From NCBI RefSeq assembly GCF_025153475.1, contig NZ_JANZXA010000012.1, positions 1 to 64,000 of the forward strand: a stretch of 64,000 bases of DNA, in the 5' to 3' direction. The DNA comes from Novosphingobium mangrovisedimenti. GTDB taxonomy: Bacteria > Pseudomonadota > Alphaproteobacteria > Sphingomonadales > Sphingomonadaceae. Position numbers and translations under genes: made by a program. The notes under the pieces were generated by a model, which was given only the letters and a program-made list of their open reading frames with translations, made no database searches and was not told the origin of the DNA. Below, piece by piece: positions 26,721 through 35,005 of this stretch (its first letter is position 1; every line of letters begins with the position of its first letter).

Positions 26721-26786
26721 AGAGTAGAACATAAACAGATCAGGTCAAGAATAACGATGGCCCAACCGGTTAAATCACTGCAAGCC

Positions 26787-27803
26787 TCAATCCCGCCAGC
26801 CCGCCAGTTCACGGCGCACCAGCGCCTCCAGCATCGCCATGCCCGGCGCCGCGTCGTTGAGGCAGGCCAGCGTGGCATAGTGCTCGCCTCCCGCGGCCTG
26901 AAACACCTCGCGCCCGCGAATCGCCAGTTCCTCCAGCGTCTCCACGCAATCGGCGGCAAACCCCGGAGCGACGACCGCAATGCCGCGGGTCCCTGCCTTC
27001 GCCTCGCTTTCCAGCACTGTCTCGGTCGCCGGCTCCAGCCACTTCGCGCGGCCGAAACGCGACTGGAAGCTGGTCTCGATCCGCATGCCCGGCAGGCGCT
27101 GCGCCAGCCGCTCGCCCAGCAGGCGCGAGGTCTTGCGGCACTGACAGTGGTATGGATCGCCTAGATGCAGCGTGCGCTCGGGCATGCCGTGGTAGGACAG
27201 CAGCAACACCTCGGGCACGAAGTCCAGCGCCTCCACCTGCCGCACGATGTCCTGCTCGAGCGCGGCGATATGGGCCGGATCGTCGTAATAGGGCGGCAGC
27301 GTGCGCAGCGCCGGCTGCCAGCGCATGGCGCGCAGGGCATCGCCCACGCTGTCCATCACCGAAGCCGTCGTCGCCCCCGAATACTGCGGATAGAGCGGCG
27401 CGACGAGAATGCGGTCGCAGCCGGTCGCGGCCATGGCCTGCAGCTTCGTGGCGATCGGGGGATTGCCGTAGCGCATCGCCCAGTCGACCCGCACATCTGC
27501 GCCCAACCGTGCCTGCAACGCCCTGGCCTGGGCAGCGGTGATTGCGGCGAGCGGGGAGCCATGCTGCGTCCAGACCTGCGCATAGGCATGGGCGGACTTT
27601 GCCGGACGGGTGCGCAGGATGATCCCGTGCAGGATCGGCTTCCAGGCAATCCGGGGGATCTCGACCACGCGCGGGTCCGAGAGGAACTCGGCAAGGTAGC
27701 GGCGCACCGCCGCCGGGGTCGGCGCATCGGGCGTACCGAGGTTGACGAGCAGCACGCCGACCCCGCCGGTCGACACGGAAGGATGGTCTGGCGGCAGCGT
27801 CAC
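26787..27803 (-). CDS. hemH: Ferrochelatase
   Basis: The enzyme inserts Fe2+ into protoporphyrin IX, the last step of protoheme synthesis. The 338-residue protein begins at GTG 27803, overlapping the upstream stop (GTGA). It contains GVLLVNLGTPDAP, the catalytic His205 in LSYHGMPER, the Cys-rich DPYHCQCRKTS, and the PGFAADCVETLEEL segment with the metal-transfer Glu. Length and order match bacterial HemH. It is third in a tightly coupled set with Mrp and a molybdenum hydroxylase subunit, which may reflect joint cofactor or iron-sulfur supply. Confidence 0.95.
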   Translation of the reverse strand: MTLPPDHPSVSTGGVGVLLVNLGTPDAPTPAAVRRYLAEFLSDPRVVEIPRIAWKPILHGIILRTRPAKSAHAYAQVWTQHGSPLAAITAAQARALQARLGADVRVDWAMRYGNPPIATKLQAMAATGCDRILVAPLYPQYSGATTASVMDSVGDALRAMRWQPALRTLPPYYDDPAHIAALEQDIVRQVEALDFVPEVLLLSYHGMPERTLHLGDPYHCQCRKTSRLLGERLAQRLPGMRIETSFQSRFGRAKWLEPATETVLESEAKAGTRGIAVVAPGFAADCVETLEELAIRGREVFQAAGGEHYATLACLNDAAPGMAMLEALVRRELAGWRD

Positions 27804-30058
27804 AATTCCTCCCCGAACAGCGGCAGGTGGCGGGACCGGAGCCCGGTCGCGGAAAACAGCGCGTTGGCGACTGCCGGAGCGACGGCGGCAACGCCCAGTT
27901 CGCCGGGGTCTGCGGGCTCCTCGGTGCTCTCGATGAATTCGACTTCGATCGTCGGGCAATCGGCCAGTACCGGCAGGCCCAGTCCAAGCAGGCGGTCGCT
28001 GTCGGGCCGGCCGTGCTCGTAGCGGACCGAACAGCCCAGCGCGAGGCCGAGCCCGAAGACAAGCCCCCCTTCGACCTGCTGCCGGGCAATGTCGAAATTG
28101 ACGATGCGGCCGATGTCGGCAACCGCGCTCAGCCTGTCGACCCGCACGCCGTTCTCGTCGCGGCGGGCGCTGGCGACCACGGCGATGCGTCCTTCGCCGA
28201 TGACGTGGCAGGCGATGCCCTGCCCGCTGTTGTCGCCCCCGCCGTCCCACTGCGCCAGCGCCGCGACGCGCTGCAGGCATTCGGCGAGGCGCGGGTTCTT
28301 GCCCAGCATCGCCATGCGGTAGGACAGCGGCTCGCGACCGGCCTTGTGCGCCAGTTCGTCGACGAAGCACTCGTTGAAGAAGGCGGTGTAGCCATGGGCA
28401 TTCCCGCGCAGGCGCGCGGTGGGAAGAGCGATCCTGGCAGGCACGTGATCGACCGCGACGCTGGGGATCTCGTAAGGCGGGACCGCGCCTTCGAGCGCGA
28501 GCGGGTCCTGCTTGCCGGCCACCGCCTCGATCGCCTCGACCGGCGTGTCGCCGTCGAACAGGCGGCGACCGAACTCGCGCACGGTCGCCGGCATGGCCAC
28601 GCGCGCGCGCCAGCCGGCGATACCGCCCTCGGTATCGGACCGCGCGGCCATGACGGCCACGACCGGCGTGCGCGGCAGGCTCGCGCGCATCTCCTCGCGC
28701 CGCGACCAGGTAAGCTGCACCGGACGGCCGGTTTCCTTCGTCAGGATCGCCGCTTCCACCGCATGGCCGAATTCGAGCCGCCGGTCGAAGCTGCCGCCCA
28801 GCGGCATGGGATAGAGCACGACGTCGGCCGGATCGATCCCGATCACACGCGCCGCCGCCTCGCAAGTGGCCGTGGGTGCCTGCGTCCCGACCCAGAGCTC
28901 AAGCCGCCCGTCCGCCAGCCGCGCGGTGACACTGGCCGTTTCGATCGTCGCATGGATCGCCGGGACCACTTCGTAGCGCAATTGCAGCGGCAGTCCGCCC
29001 TCGACCACGGCCATGTCGCCCGACGCGTGGATGCGGTGCGGCTGTCCGGCACGCATCGCAGCGTCCAGAGCATTGTCGACATCCGTGCTTTCAAGCGCAG
29101 TGGCGACCCTGAAGCGCGGCACCATGCGGGCAAGCGCGGTATCGGCGGTCCACCAGTCGCGCGCGACGGCGGCGACCCAGCCTTCGCCTTTCACCACGCG
29201 CAGAAAGCCCTTCATGTTCTTTGCCGCATCCTCCTTGATGGAGGACAGCGAGGCGCTGGCGCCCAGCGGTGCGTGACGGATTGCGGCATGGACCATGTCC
29301 GGTAGGCGCACGTCCCCCGCGAAGGTCCACGACCCGTCGACCTTGGACGGCAGGTCGAGCCGGGGGTAGCGCAGCGACGCCCCCGGCGGGAATTCGCCGG
29401 GGCTCTCGGCCATGGCATCGACCCGCAGCGGCGGCGTGGAAGGCGGCGCGTAGGCGGCGGCTTCCTCCACCAGGGCGCCGAAGGGCAGGCGCTTGTCCGC
29501 GTGCACGACGAAGCCGGCCTTGGCCTCGCATTCCTCCCAGGCAACGTTCCAGCGCGCCGCGGCGGCCTGCATCAGCATCGCGCGGGCGGATGCGGCGGCG
29601 GCACGTGCAGGGCCTTCGTACGCGGCGAGCGACGTGCCGTCGGCCGTGGCGTTGAAGCGGTGGTCCTGCGCCCAGCGGCGGGTGAGCATATCGTCGGGCT
29701 CGTCGCCCAGCGAAGGGGCCAGCGGCAGCCACAGCGGCGCCCAGCGCGCGGCAAGCGCAAGATTGGCGTAGAGCGCGCTCAGCGGCACCGGCTCGACGCC
29801 CACCTGCCGCCAGTCCGCACCCAGTTCGTGCGCGACGACCTGCGGGATGAGCGTCGTCACTCCCTGCCCCATCTCCACCTGTGGCACCGCGACCGAGATC
29901 ACGCCGTCCTTGCCGATCTTGATCCAGGCATCGAAGGCGAATTCGCCCGGCCCCGGTGCGAGCGGCAGGGGGAAATGCCGCGGCCGCAGGAAATAGCCGA
30001 GAACCAGGCCGCCCCCGGCCAGCGCCCCGATCAGGATACCGCGGCGGGTAACGGCCAT
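27800..30058 (-). CDS. Molybdopterin-binding subunit of a xanthine dehydrogenase-family oxidoreductase (isoquinoline 1-oxidoreductase beta-like)
   Basis: This 752-residue protein has a Tat signal (TRRGILIGALAGG) followed by a mature molybdenum-cofactor domain. It shows VPQVEMGQGV near the start, MPLGGSFDRRLE, RGNAHGYTAFFNECFVDELA and a C-terminal PGELGVAAVAPAVANA with the conserved Glu, as in IorB-type subunits. Such enzymes hydroxylate N-heterocycles or oxidise aldehydes in the periplasm. The usual small [2Fe-2S] IorA partner is not adjacent. The gene overlaps the Mrp stop by one base and the hemH start by four. Confidence 0.88.
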   Translation of the reverse strand: MAVTRRGILIGALAGGGLVLGYFLRPRHFPLPLAPGPGEFAFDAWIKIGKDGVISVAVPQVEMGQGVTTLIPQVVAHELGADWRQVGVEPVPLSALYANLALAARWAPLWLPLAPSLGDEPDDMLTRRWAQDHRFNATADGTSLAAYEGPARAAAASARAMLMQAAAARWNVAWEECEAKAGFVVHADKRLPFGALVEEAAAYAPPSTPPLRVDAMAESPGEFPPGASLRYPRLDLPSKVDGSWTFAGDVRLPDMVHAAIRHAPLGASASLSSIKEDAAKNMKGFLRVVKGEGWVAAVARDWWTADTALARMVPRFRVATALESTDVDNALDAAMRAGQPHRIHASGDMAVVEGGLPLQLRYEVVPAIHATIETASVTARLADGRLELWVGTQAPTATCEAAARVIGIDPADVVLYPMPLGGSFDRRLEFGHAVEAAILTKETGRPVQLTWSRREEMRASLPRTPVVAVMAARSDTEGGIAGWRARVAMPATVREFGRRLFDGDTPVEAIEAVAGKQDPLALEGAVPPYEIPSVAVDHVPARIALPTARLRGNAHGYTAFFNECFVDELAHKAGREPLSYRMAMLGKNPRLAECLQRVAALAQWDGGGDNSGQGIACHVIGEGRIAVVASARRDENGVRVDRLSAVADIGRIVNFDIARQQVEGGLVFGLGLALGCSVRYEHGRPDSDRLLGLGLPVLADCPTIEVEFIESTEEPADPGELGVAAVAPAVANALFSATGLRSRHLPLFGEEL

Positions 30059-31026
30059 CAGTGCGCGTCCAGCCAGCCCATGACCTTGCCCGCCAGATCG
30101 GCAAATGCCCGCGCCTGCGGGCCCTCGCCGGCGGCAGTGGGCGTGCCGGCGTCGCTCTCGCGGCGGATCGCGATGTCGAGCGGAATGCGGCCGAGGAAAT
30201 CCGTTCCCATGCTGCGCGCAGCCGCTTCCGCCCCGCCGGCTCCGAACGGATCGCTCACTTCGCCGCAGTGCGGGCAGGCATAGCCGGCCATGTTCTCGAC
30301 CACGCCGATGACGGGCACCCCGCCCTTTTCGAACAGTTCGACGGCACGCGTCGCGTCGATCAGCGCGAGGTCCTGCGGGGTGGAAACGATCACCGCGCCG
30401 GCCGGCTTGAATTTCTGCAGCATGGTAAGCTGGATGTCGCCCGTGCCCGGCGGCAGGTCGACGACGAGAATCTCGGCCTCGTCCCAGTGCCCTTCGAGCA
30501 GCTGCGTGAGCGCCCCCGAAGCCATCGGCCCGCGCCAGGCGATCGCCTGCCCCGGTTGCGACAAGTGCGCCATCGAGAGCACCGGCACGCCCCACTGGCT
30601 GGCCACCGGCACCAGCCGGTTGTCATGGGCAACCGGGCGCTGACCCTCGGTACCCATCAGCCGCGCCTGGGACGGGCCGTAGATATCGGCATCGACCAGC
30701 CCCACCTTGCGGCCGCCCCGCGACAGGGCAACGGCAAGGTTCGCCGCGACGGTGGACTTGCCCACGCCGCCCTTGCCCGATCCGACCGCGACGATCTTCT
30801 GGACGGCCTTGTCGGCCATCATCGCCACGCGCACCTCGGCAACGCCGGGCGCACCCTCCAGGGCGGACTTGACCGAGGCCTCAAGCCCGTCGCGCGCGGG
30901 GGCGGAAAGCCCGGTGGCGTCCAGAACGAGCGTTGCCCGCCCATCGGCCAGCCGCAGCGATTGCAGCCGGGCAACGGCCTGGTCGGGAAGGAGGGATTTC
31001 AGTCGGTCGGCAGCGTCACTCGTCAT
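30058..31026 (-). CDS. apbC: Mrp/NBP35-family iron-sulfur cluster carrier ATPase
   Basis: The 322-residue protein has an N-terminal MIP18-like (DUF59) region of about 75 residues and a deviant Walker A P-loop GKGGVGKS at 84-91. VDADIYGPSQ, VDLPPGTGDIQLT and the cluster-binding CxxC in YACPHCGEVSDPFG follow. Mrp/ApbC proteins deliver [4Fe-4S] clusters to apoproteins. The ATG at 31026 fits the domain start, and longer frames run into the HflK promoter region. It leads the operon with the molybdenum enzyme and hemH, and is divergent from hflK. Confidence 0.92.
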   Translation of the reverse strand: MTSDAADRLKSLLPDQAVARLQSLRLADGRATLVLDATGLSAPARDGLEASVKSALEGAPGVAEVRVAMMADKAVQKIVAVGSGKGGVGKSTVAANLAVALSRGGRKVGLVDADIYGPSQARLMGTEGQRPVAHDNRLVPVASQWGVPVLSMAHLSQPGQAIAWRGPMASGALTQLLEGHWDEAEILVVDLPPGTGDIQLTMLQKFKPAGAVIVSTPQDLALIDATRAVELFEKGGVPVIGVVENMAGYACPHCGEVSDPFGAGGAEAAARSMGTDFLGRIPLDIAIRRESDAGTPTAAGEGPQARAFADLAGKVMGWLDAH

Positions 31027-31159
31027 GCGATCTCCAGGTCCGCGCCAAGTCCGCCCCGGCTTCGCGCGGTGCGCGGCTCTGCCGCTCAGGTGGCCCAGTC
31101 GCGGAAAAAGGGCAAGAGAGGCCCTGTTTTTTACGGCGTAGGTTCCTATAGATAACGCC

Positions 31160-32365
31160 ATGAAAGCAATCGGTGACGCAATGGCGACCCTGGGCACGGA
31201 TGTCCGCAGACGCGCGGGACTGGCAATGGCCGGCCGCAACAGCCCCTGGGGCGGCAAGGGTGGTGGAGAGGCCGGCAACGGCAACGACGACAAGGGAAGC
31301 GACGCGCCCGACGACAAGGGGAGCGGCGACAAGGGCGATTCGGATTCGAAAGGCCCCCGCAATCCCTGGCTGCCCAGCGGCGACACACCGCCACGCCGTT
31401 CGGCCAGTATCGAGGATATTTTCCGCAGCCGCGATCCGCGCCGTCCCGGCGGGGGCGGACCGCGCGGCCCCGGTGGCGGCTTTCCCCAGATGCCGCGCCG
31501 GCCGGATGGCAAGTCGTGGCTGCCGCTCGGCATAGGCCTTGCGGTCGCGGTCCTGCTCGGGCTGTCGATGTTCCACATGATCGGCCCCAAGGAGCAGGGC
31601 ATCGTCACCATGTTCGGCAAGTATGCCCGCCCGATCGATTCCGGCATCAGCATGACGCTGCCCTGGCCGATCGAACAAGTCGACGTGGAGGACGTGCGCT
31701 CGTTCCGCGTCGACATGATTCCGGACAACGACAACGAAAAGCTGATGCTGACGAGCGACAAGAACCTCGTCGACCTCAGCTATCTGGTGCGCTGGAACAT
31801 CAAGAACCTGAAGGACTACAAGTTCCGCCTCGCCGATCCCGGTGAGACCGTACGCGAAGTGGCCGAAGCCGCGATGCGCGCCTCGATCGCGCAGATTTCG
31901 CTCAACGACGCGATTTCCGGCGCCGGCCGCGCCCAGGTGGAACAGGACGTGCGCGAGCGCATGCAGCGCATCCTCGACTACTACAAGTCGGGCGTCGCAG
32001 TGCAGGGCGTGGAGATCAAGAAGGCCGACCCGCCAGCCAAGACCAAGGCCGCCTTCGAGCAGGTCACCGTCGCCCAGCAGGAAGCCGAGCGCGACCGCTC
32101 CGAGGCCCGCGCGTGGGCCCAGCAGAAGCTCGCCGAAGCGCAGGGCAACGCCTCGCAGTTCGACAAGGTCTACGAGCAGTACAGGCTCGCCCCCGAGGTG
32201 ACGAAGCGTCGCATGTACTACGAAACCATGGAAGGCGTCCTGCGCGACAACGACACCGTCGTCGCCGAAGCCGATGGCGTGACGTCCTACCTGCCCCTTC
32301 CCGAAGTGAAGCGGCGCGAGGACTCCCTTTCCTCCACCACCGTGACCGCGAAGGGAGGCCAGTGA
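31160..32365 (+). CDS. hflK: FtsH protease modulator HflK
   Basis: HflK pairs with HflC in a large inner-membrane complex that surrounds FtsH and tunes membrane protein degradation. The 401-residue protein has a Gly/Asp-rich cytoplasmic start (NSPWGGKGGG), one membrane helix near 119-140 (WLPLGIGLAVAVLLGLSMF), and an SPFH/band 7 domain (EQGIVTMFGKYARPIDSGI, WPIEQVDVEDVRSF). The C-terminal helices are rich in Glu and Gln. ATG 31160 is used; ATG 31226 is also plausible, since neither has a clear ribosome site. The stop overlaps hflC (TGATG). Confidence 0.94.
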   Translation: MKAIGDAMATLGTDVRRRAGLAMAGRNSPWGGKGGGEAGNGNDDKGSDAPDDKGSGDKGDSDSKGPRNPWLPSGDTPPRRSASIEDIFRSRDPRRPGGGGPRGPGGGFPQMPRRPDGKSWLPLGIGLAVAVLLGLSMFHMIGPKEQGIVTMFGKYARPIDSGISMTLPWPIEQVDVEDVRSFRVDMIPDNDNEKLMLTSDKNLVDLSYLVRWNIKNLKDYKFRLADPGETVREVAEAAMRASIAQISLNDAISGAGRAQVEQDVRERMQRILDYYKSGVAVQGVEIKKADPPAKTKAAFEQVTVAQQEAERDRSEARAWAQQKLAEAQGNASQFDKVYEQYRLAPEVTKRRMYYETMEGVLRDNDTVVAEADGVTSYLPLPEVKRREDSLSSTTVTAKGGQ

Positions 32366-33204
32366 TGCCGGACCTGTGGCAGAAATACAAAGCCGCCTGG
32401 ATCGCGCTCGGGGTCATCCTTGTCGGCGCGATGATGAGCGTGATCGTCGTTCCCGAGGACGAGCAGGCCGTGGTCATCCGGGGCGGTAAGCCGGTGCGCG
32501 TGTACAACGCCTTCGATCCCAAGGCCGATTTCGGGCAGACCGATGCCGGCGTCCACTGGCGCATCCCCGGCTATGAACGCGTGCAGCGGATCGACAAGCG
32601 CCTGCTGTCGGTCGACATGCAGTCGCAGCAGGTTCTCTCGACCGACCAGCAGCGGCTGAACGTCGATGCCTATGCCCGCTACCGCATCATCGACCCGATC
32701 AAGATGGTCCAGGCCGCCGGCACCACGGATCGGGTGACCATGCAGCTCGAACCGATCCTGTCCTCGGTCGTGCGCCAGGAACTGGGCAAGCGTACTTTCT
32801 CCTCGCTGCTCACCGCCGAACGCGGCGAGGCAATGGCGAACATCCGCGACCTGCTCGACCGCGAAGCGCACGAATACGGCGCCCAGGTCGTCGACGTGCG
32901 AATCAAGCGCGCCGACCTGCCCGAAGGAGCGCTTGCCAGCGCCTTCACCCGCATGGAAGCCGCGCGCCAGGAGGAAGCCAAGACGATCACCGCGAAGGGC
33001 CAGCGCGACGCGCAGATCATTCGCGCCGACGCCGAGGCACAGGCTGCCAAAATCTATGCCGATGCCTATGGCAAGGATCCCGGCTTCTACGATTTCTACC
33101 GCGCGATGCAGAGCTACCGCGTCTCGTTCGCCAAGGACCAGGGTGCCAAGACCTTCCTGCTTTCACCCGACAATGCCTATCTGAAGCACTTCAGGCAGCC
33201 GTAG
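32365..33204 (+). CDS. hflC: FtsH protease modulator HflC
   Basis: The 279-residue partner of HflK has one N-terminal membrane helix (WIALGVILVGAMMSVIVV) and an SPFH domain exposed to the periplasm (DEQAVVIRGGKPVRVYN, GVHWRIPGYERVQRIDKRLL). Its C-terminal helix pattern includes AKTITAKGQRDAQIIRADAEAQAAKIYADAYG and GKDPGFYDFYRAMQSYR, hallmarks of HflC. AAGGGAGG before the overlap gives a strong ribosome site. A putative DegP protease gene follows about 130 bases later, an arrangement common in alphaproteobacteria. Confidence 0.95.
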   Translation: MPDLWQKYKAAWIALGVILVGAMMSVIVVPEDEQAVVIRGGKPVRVYNAFDPKADFGQTDAGVHWRIPGYERVQRIDKRLLSVDMQSQQVLSTDQQRLNVDAYARYRIIDPIKMVQAAGTTDRVTMQLEPILSSVVRQELGKRTFSSLLTAERGEAMANIRDLLDREAHEYGAQVVDVRIKRADLPEGALASAFTRMEAARQEEAKTITAKGQRDAQIIRADAEAQAAKIYADAYGKDPGFYDFYRAMQSYRVSFAKDQGAKTFLLSPDNAYLKHFRQP

Positions 33205-33336
33205 TCGGCCGGGAAGGACCGAAAAAGGAGGCCAATGCCGCCGCCATTCAATCCCGGTTAAGCCTGCAGGGCTTCAATCGGGCCGAGGTCGGATGGATGG
33301 CGCCGCAACGCCGCCACAATGGAGGAATCAAAGGAC

Positions 33337-34875
33337 GTGAAGCCCGTGCGATACGCTTATGGATTGACGACGGCGCTCCTTCTCGGGGGCGCGACCCTTT
33401 CACTGGCGACCGGCTATCCGGCCGGGGCGCAGGTCGCCCAGAACGAGGCGAGCCAGATATCGAAGGTGGTGCCCCGATCCGGGGCACCGGCCAGCTTCGC
33501 TGACCTGACCGCGCAGCTCGCGCCGGCCGTGGTCAACATCTCGACCCGACAGCGAATTCAGGTGCAGAGCGCCAACCCCTTCGCCGGCACGCCGTTCGAA
33601 GGCCTGTTCGGCGGCGGCAACGTCGGCCCGCAGACGCGTGAGGCGCAGTCGCTGGGCTCCGGCTTCATCATTTCCGCCGATGGCTACATCGTGACCAACA
33701 ATCACGTGATCACCGCCGACGGCAAGGGCGAGGTCGAATCGATCACGATCACCATGCCCGACGGCGACGAATACCCCGCGAAGCTGATCGGCAAGGATGC
33801 CGCCTCCGACCTCGCGGTGCTCAAGATCGACGCCAAGAAGCCGCTGCCGTTCGTGAAGTTCGGCGATTCGCGCGATGCCCGCGTGGGCGACTGGATCGTT
33901 GCCATCGGCAACCCGTTCGGCCTCGGCGGAACGGTGACGGCCGGCATCATCTCGGCAGTCTATCGCAGCACGAATTCGGGCGCGGGCGCCTACGACCGTT
34001 ACCTGCAGACCGACGCGGCGATCAACCGGGGCAACTCGGGCGGCCCGATGTTCGACATGAACGGGCAGGTCATCGGCATCAACAACGCGATCTTCTCGCC
34101 CACCGGCGGCAGCGTCGGCATCGGCTTCGCGATTCCCGCCGAAACGGCCGCCCCCATCGTCCAGAAGCTCATCAAGGGCGAGGCGATCGAGCGCGGTTAC
34201 CTGGGCGTGCGCATCCAGCAGCTCAACGACGATCTCGCCGATTCGCTGGGCCTCGAGCACAACAAGGGTGAGTTCATCCAGGCTGTCGAGCCGGACGGTG
34301 CCGCCGCCAAGGCCGGTATCAAGGCCGGCGACGTCATCACCAAGGTGAACGGCAAGGAAGTCTCCAAGGACCAGACGCTGTCCTATCTGGTGGCCAACAC
34401 CGAGCCGGGCAGCCGTATCCCGATCGAACTGATCCGGGGCGGCCGGAAGATGACCTTGACCGCCACTGTCGCCAAGCGCCCGAGCGAGAAGGAACTCGCC
34501 CAGTCGTTCAGCCCCGACAGCGATCAGAACGACAACCCGTTCAACAATCCGCCCGCGCAGCAGGAACAGGGTTATATCGAGAAGGCGCTCGGCGTCTCGG
34601 TCACCCCCATGACCCCCCAGATCGCGCGCCAGCTCGGCGCGTCGGACGGCAGCAAGGGCGTGGTCGTCGTGGCCGTGGATCCCAGCTCGGATGCCGGCCA
34701 GAAGGGCCTCGCGCGCGGGTTTATCGTGCTGTCCGCCAACGGACACGACGTGAACTCGGAAGCCGACCTCGAAACCGCGATCAAGGCCGCCAAGGCGGAT
34801 GGGCGCTCGGCGGTGCTGCTGCGCGTGCAGCCGCGCGGCCAGTCGCCGGTCTTCGTGCCGATCCGCCTGCGCTGA
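33337..34875 (+). CDS. degP: Do-family periplasmic serine endoprotease (DegP/HtrA)
   Basis: This is an exported protease and chaperone for envelope protein quality control. A signal peptide (YGLTTALLLGGATLSLATGYPAGAQ) is followed by the trypsin-like domain with triad His123 (TNNHV), Asp158 (SDLAVL) and Ser234 (RGNSGGPM). Two PDZ domains follow (YLGVRIQQLN..., LGVSVTPMTPQIARQL...). The protein has about 512 residues, normal for DegP/MucD. GTG 33337 is preferred because GGAGGA lies 10 bases upstream; ATG 33319 overlaps that site. It lies downstream of hflKC and a strong terminator follows. Confidence 0.95.
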   Translation: MKPVRYAYGLTTALLLGGATLSLATGYPAGAQVAQNEASQISKVVPRSGAPASFADLTAQLAPAVVNISTRQRIQVQSANPFAGTPFEGLFGGGNVGPQTREAQSLGSGFIISADGYIVTNNHVITADGKGEVESITITMPDGDEYPAKLIGKDAASDLAVLKIDAKKPLPFVKFGDSRDARVGDWIVAIGNPFGLGGTVTAGIISAVYRSTNSGAGAYDRYLQTDAAINRGNSGGPMFDMNGQVIGINNAIFSPTGGSVGIGFAIPAETAAPIVQKLIKGEAIERGYLGVRIQQLNDDLADSLGLEHNKGEFIQAVEPDGAAAKAGIKAGDVITKVNGKEVSKDQTLSYLVANTEPGSRIPIELIRGGRKMTLTATVAKRPSEKELAQSFSPDSDQNDNPFNNPPAQQEQGYIEKALGVSVTPMTPQIARQLGASDGSKGVVVVAVDPSSDAGQKGLARGFIVLSANGHDVNSEADLETAIKAAKADGRSAVLLRVQPRGQSPVFVPIRLR

Positions 34876-34904
34876 CGCAGGCGGGACATCCGCAAGACAA
34901 AAGA

Positions 34905-34934
34905 CGCCCGCCGGTTCATCCCGGCGGGCGTTTT
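34905..34934 (+). terminator. Rho-independent terminator after degP
   Basis: A 10-bp GC-only stem, CGCCCGCCGG (34905-34914) and CCGGCGGGCG (34921-34930), with loop TTCATC is followed by TTTTCGTTT. It is a strong intrinsic terminator located 30 bases after the degP stop. Confidence 0.9.
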
Positions 34935-34982
34935 CGTTTGGGCGGGGCAATCTGGGCCGCTTCGCTGTCCCTCGAACAAGAT

Positions 34983-35000
34983 TCCCGCGCAGTGCGGGAT
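34983..35000 (-). terminator. Hairpin downstream of the penicillin-binding protein gene
   Basis: A 6-bp stem TCCCGC/GCGGGA with a 5-base loop lies 6 bases past the stop of the minus-strand PBP gene. On that strand it is followed by ATCTTGTT. The weak T run makes it a possible rather than certain terminator. Confidence 0.4.
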
Positions 35001-35005
35001 GGAAC

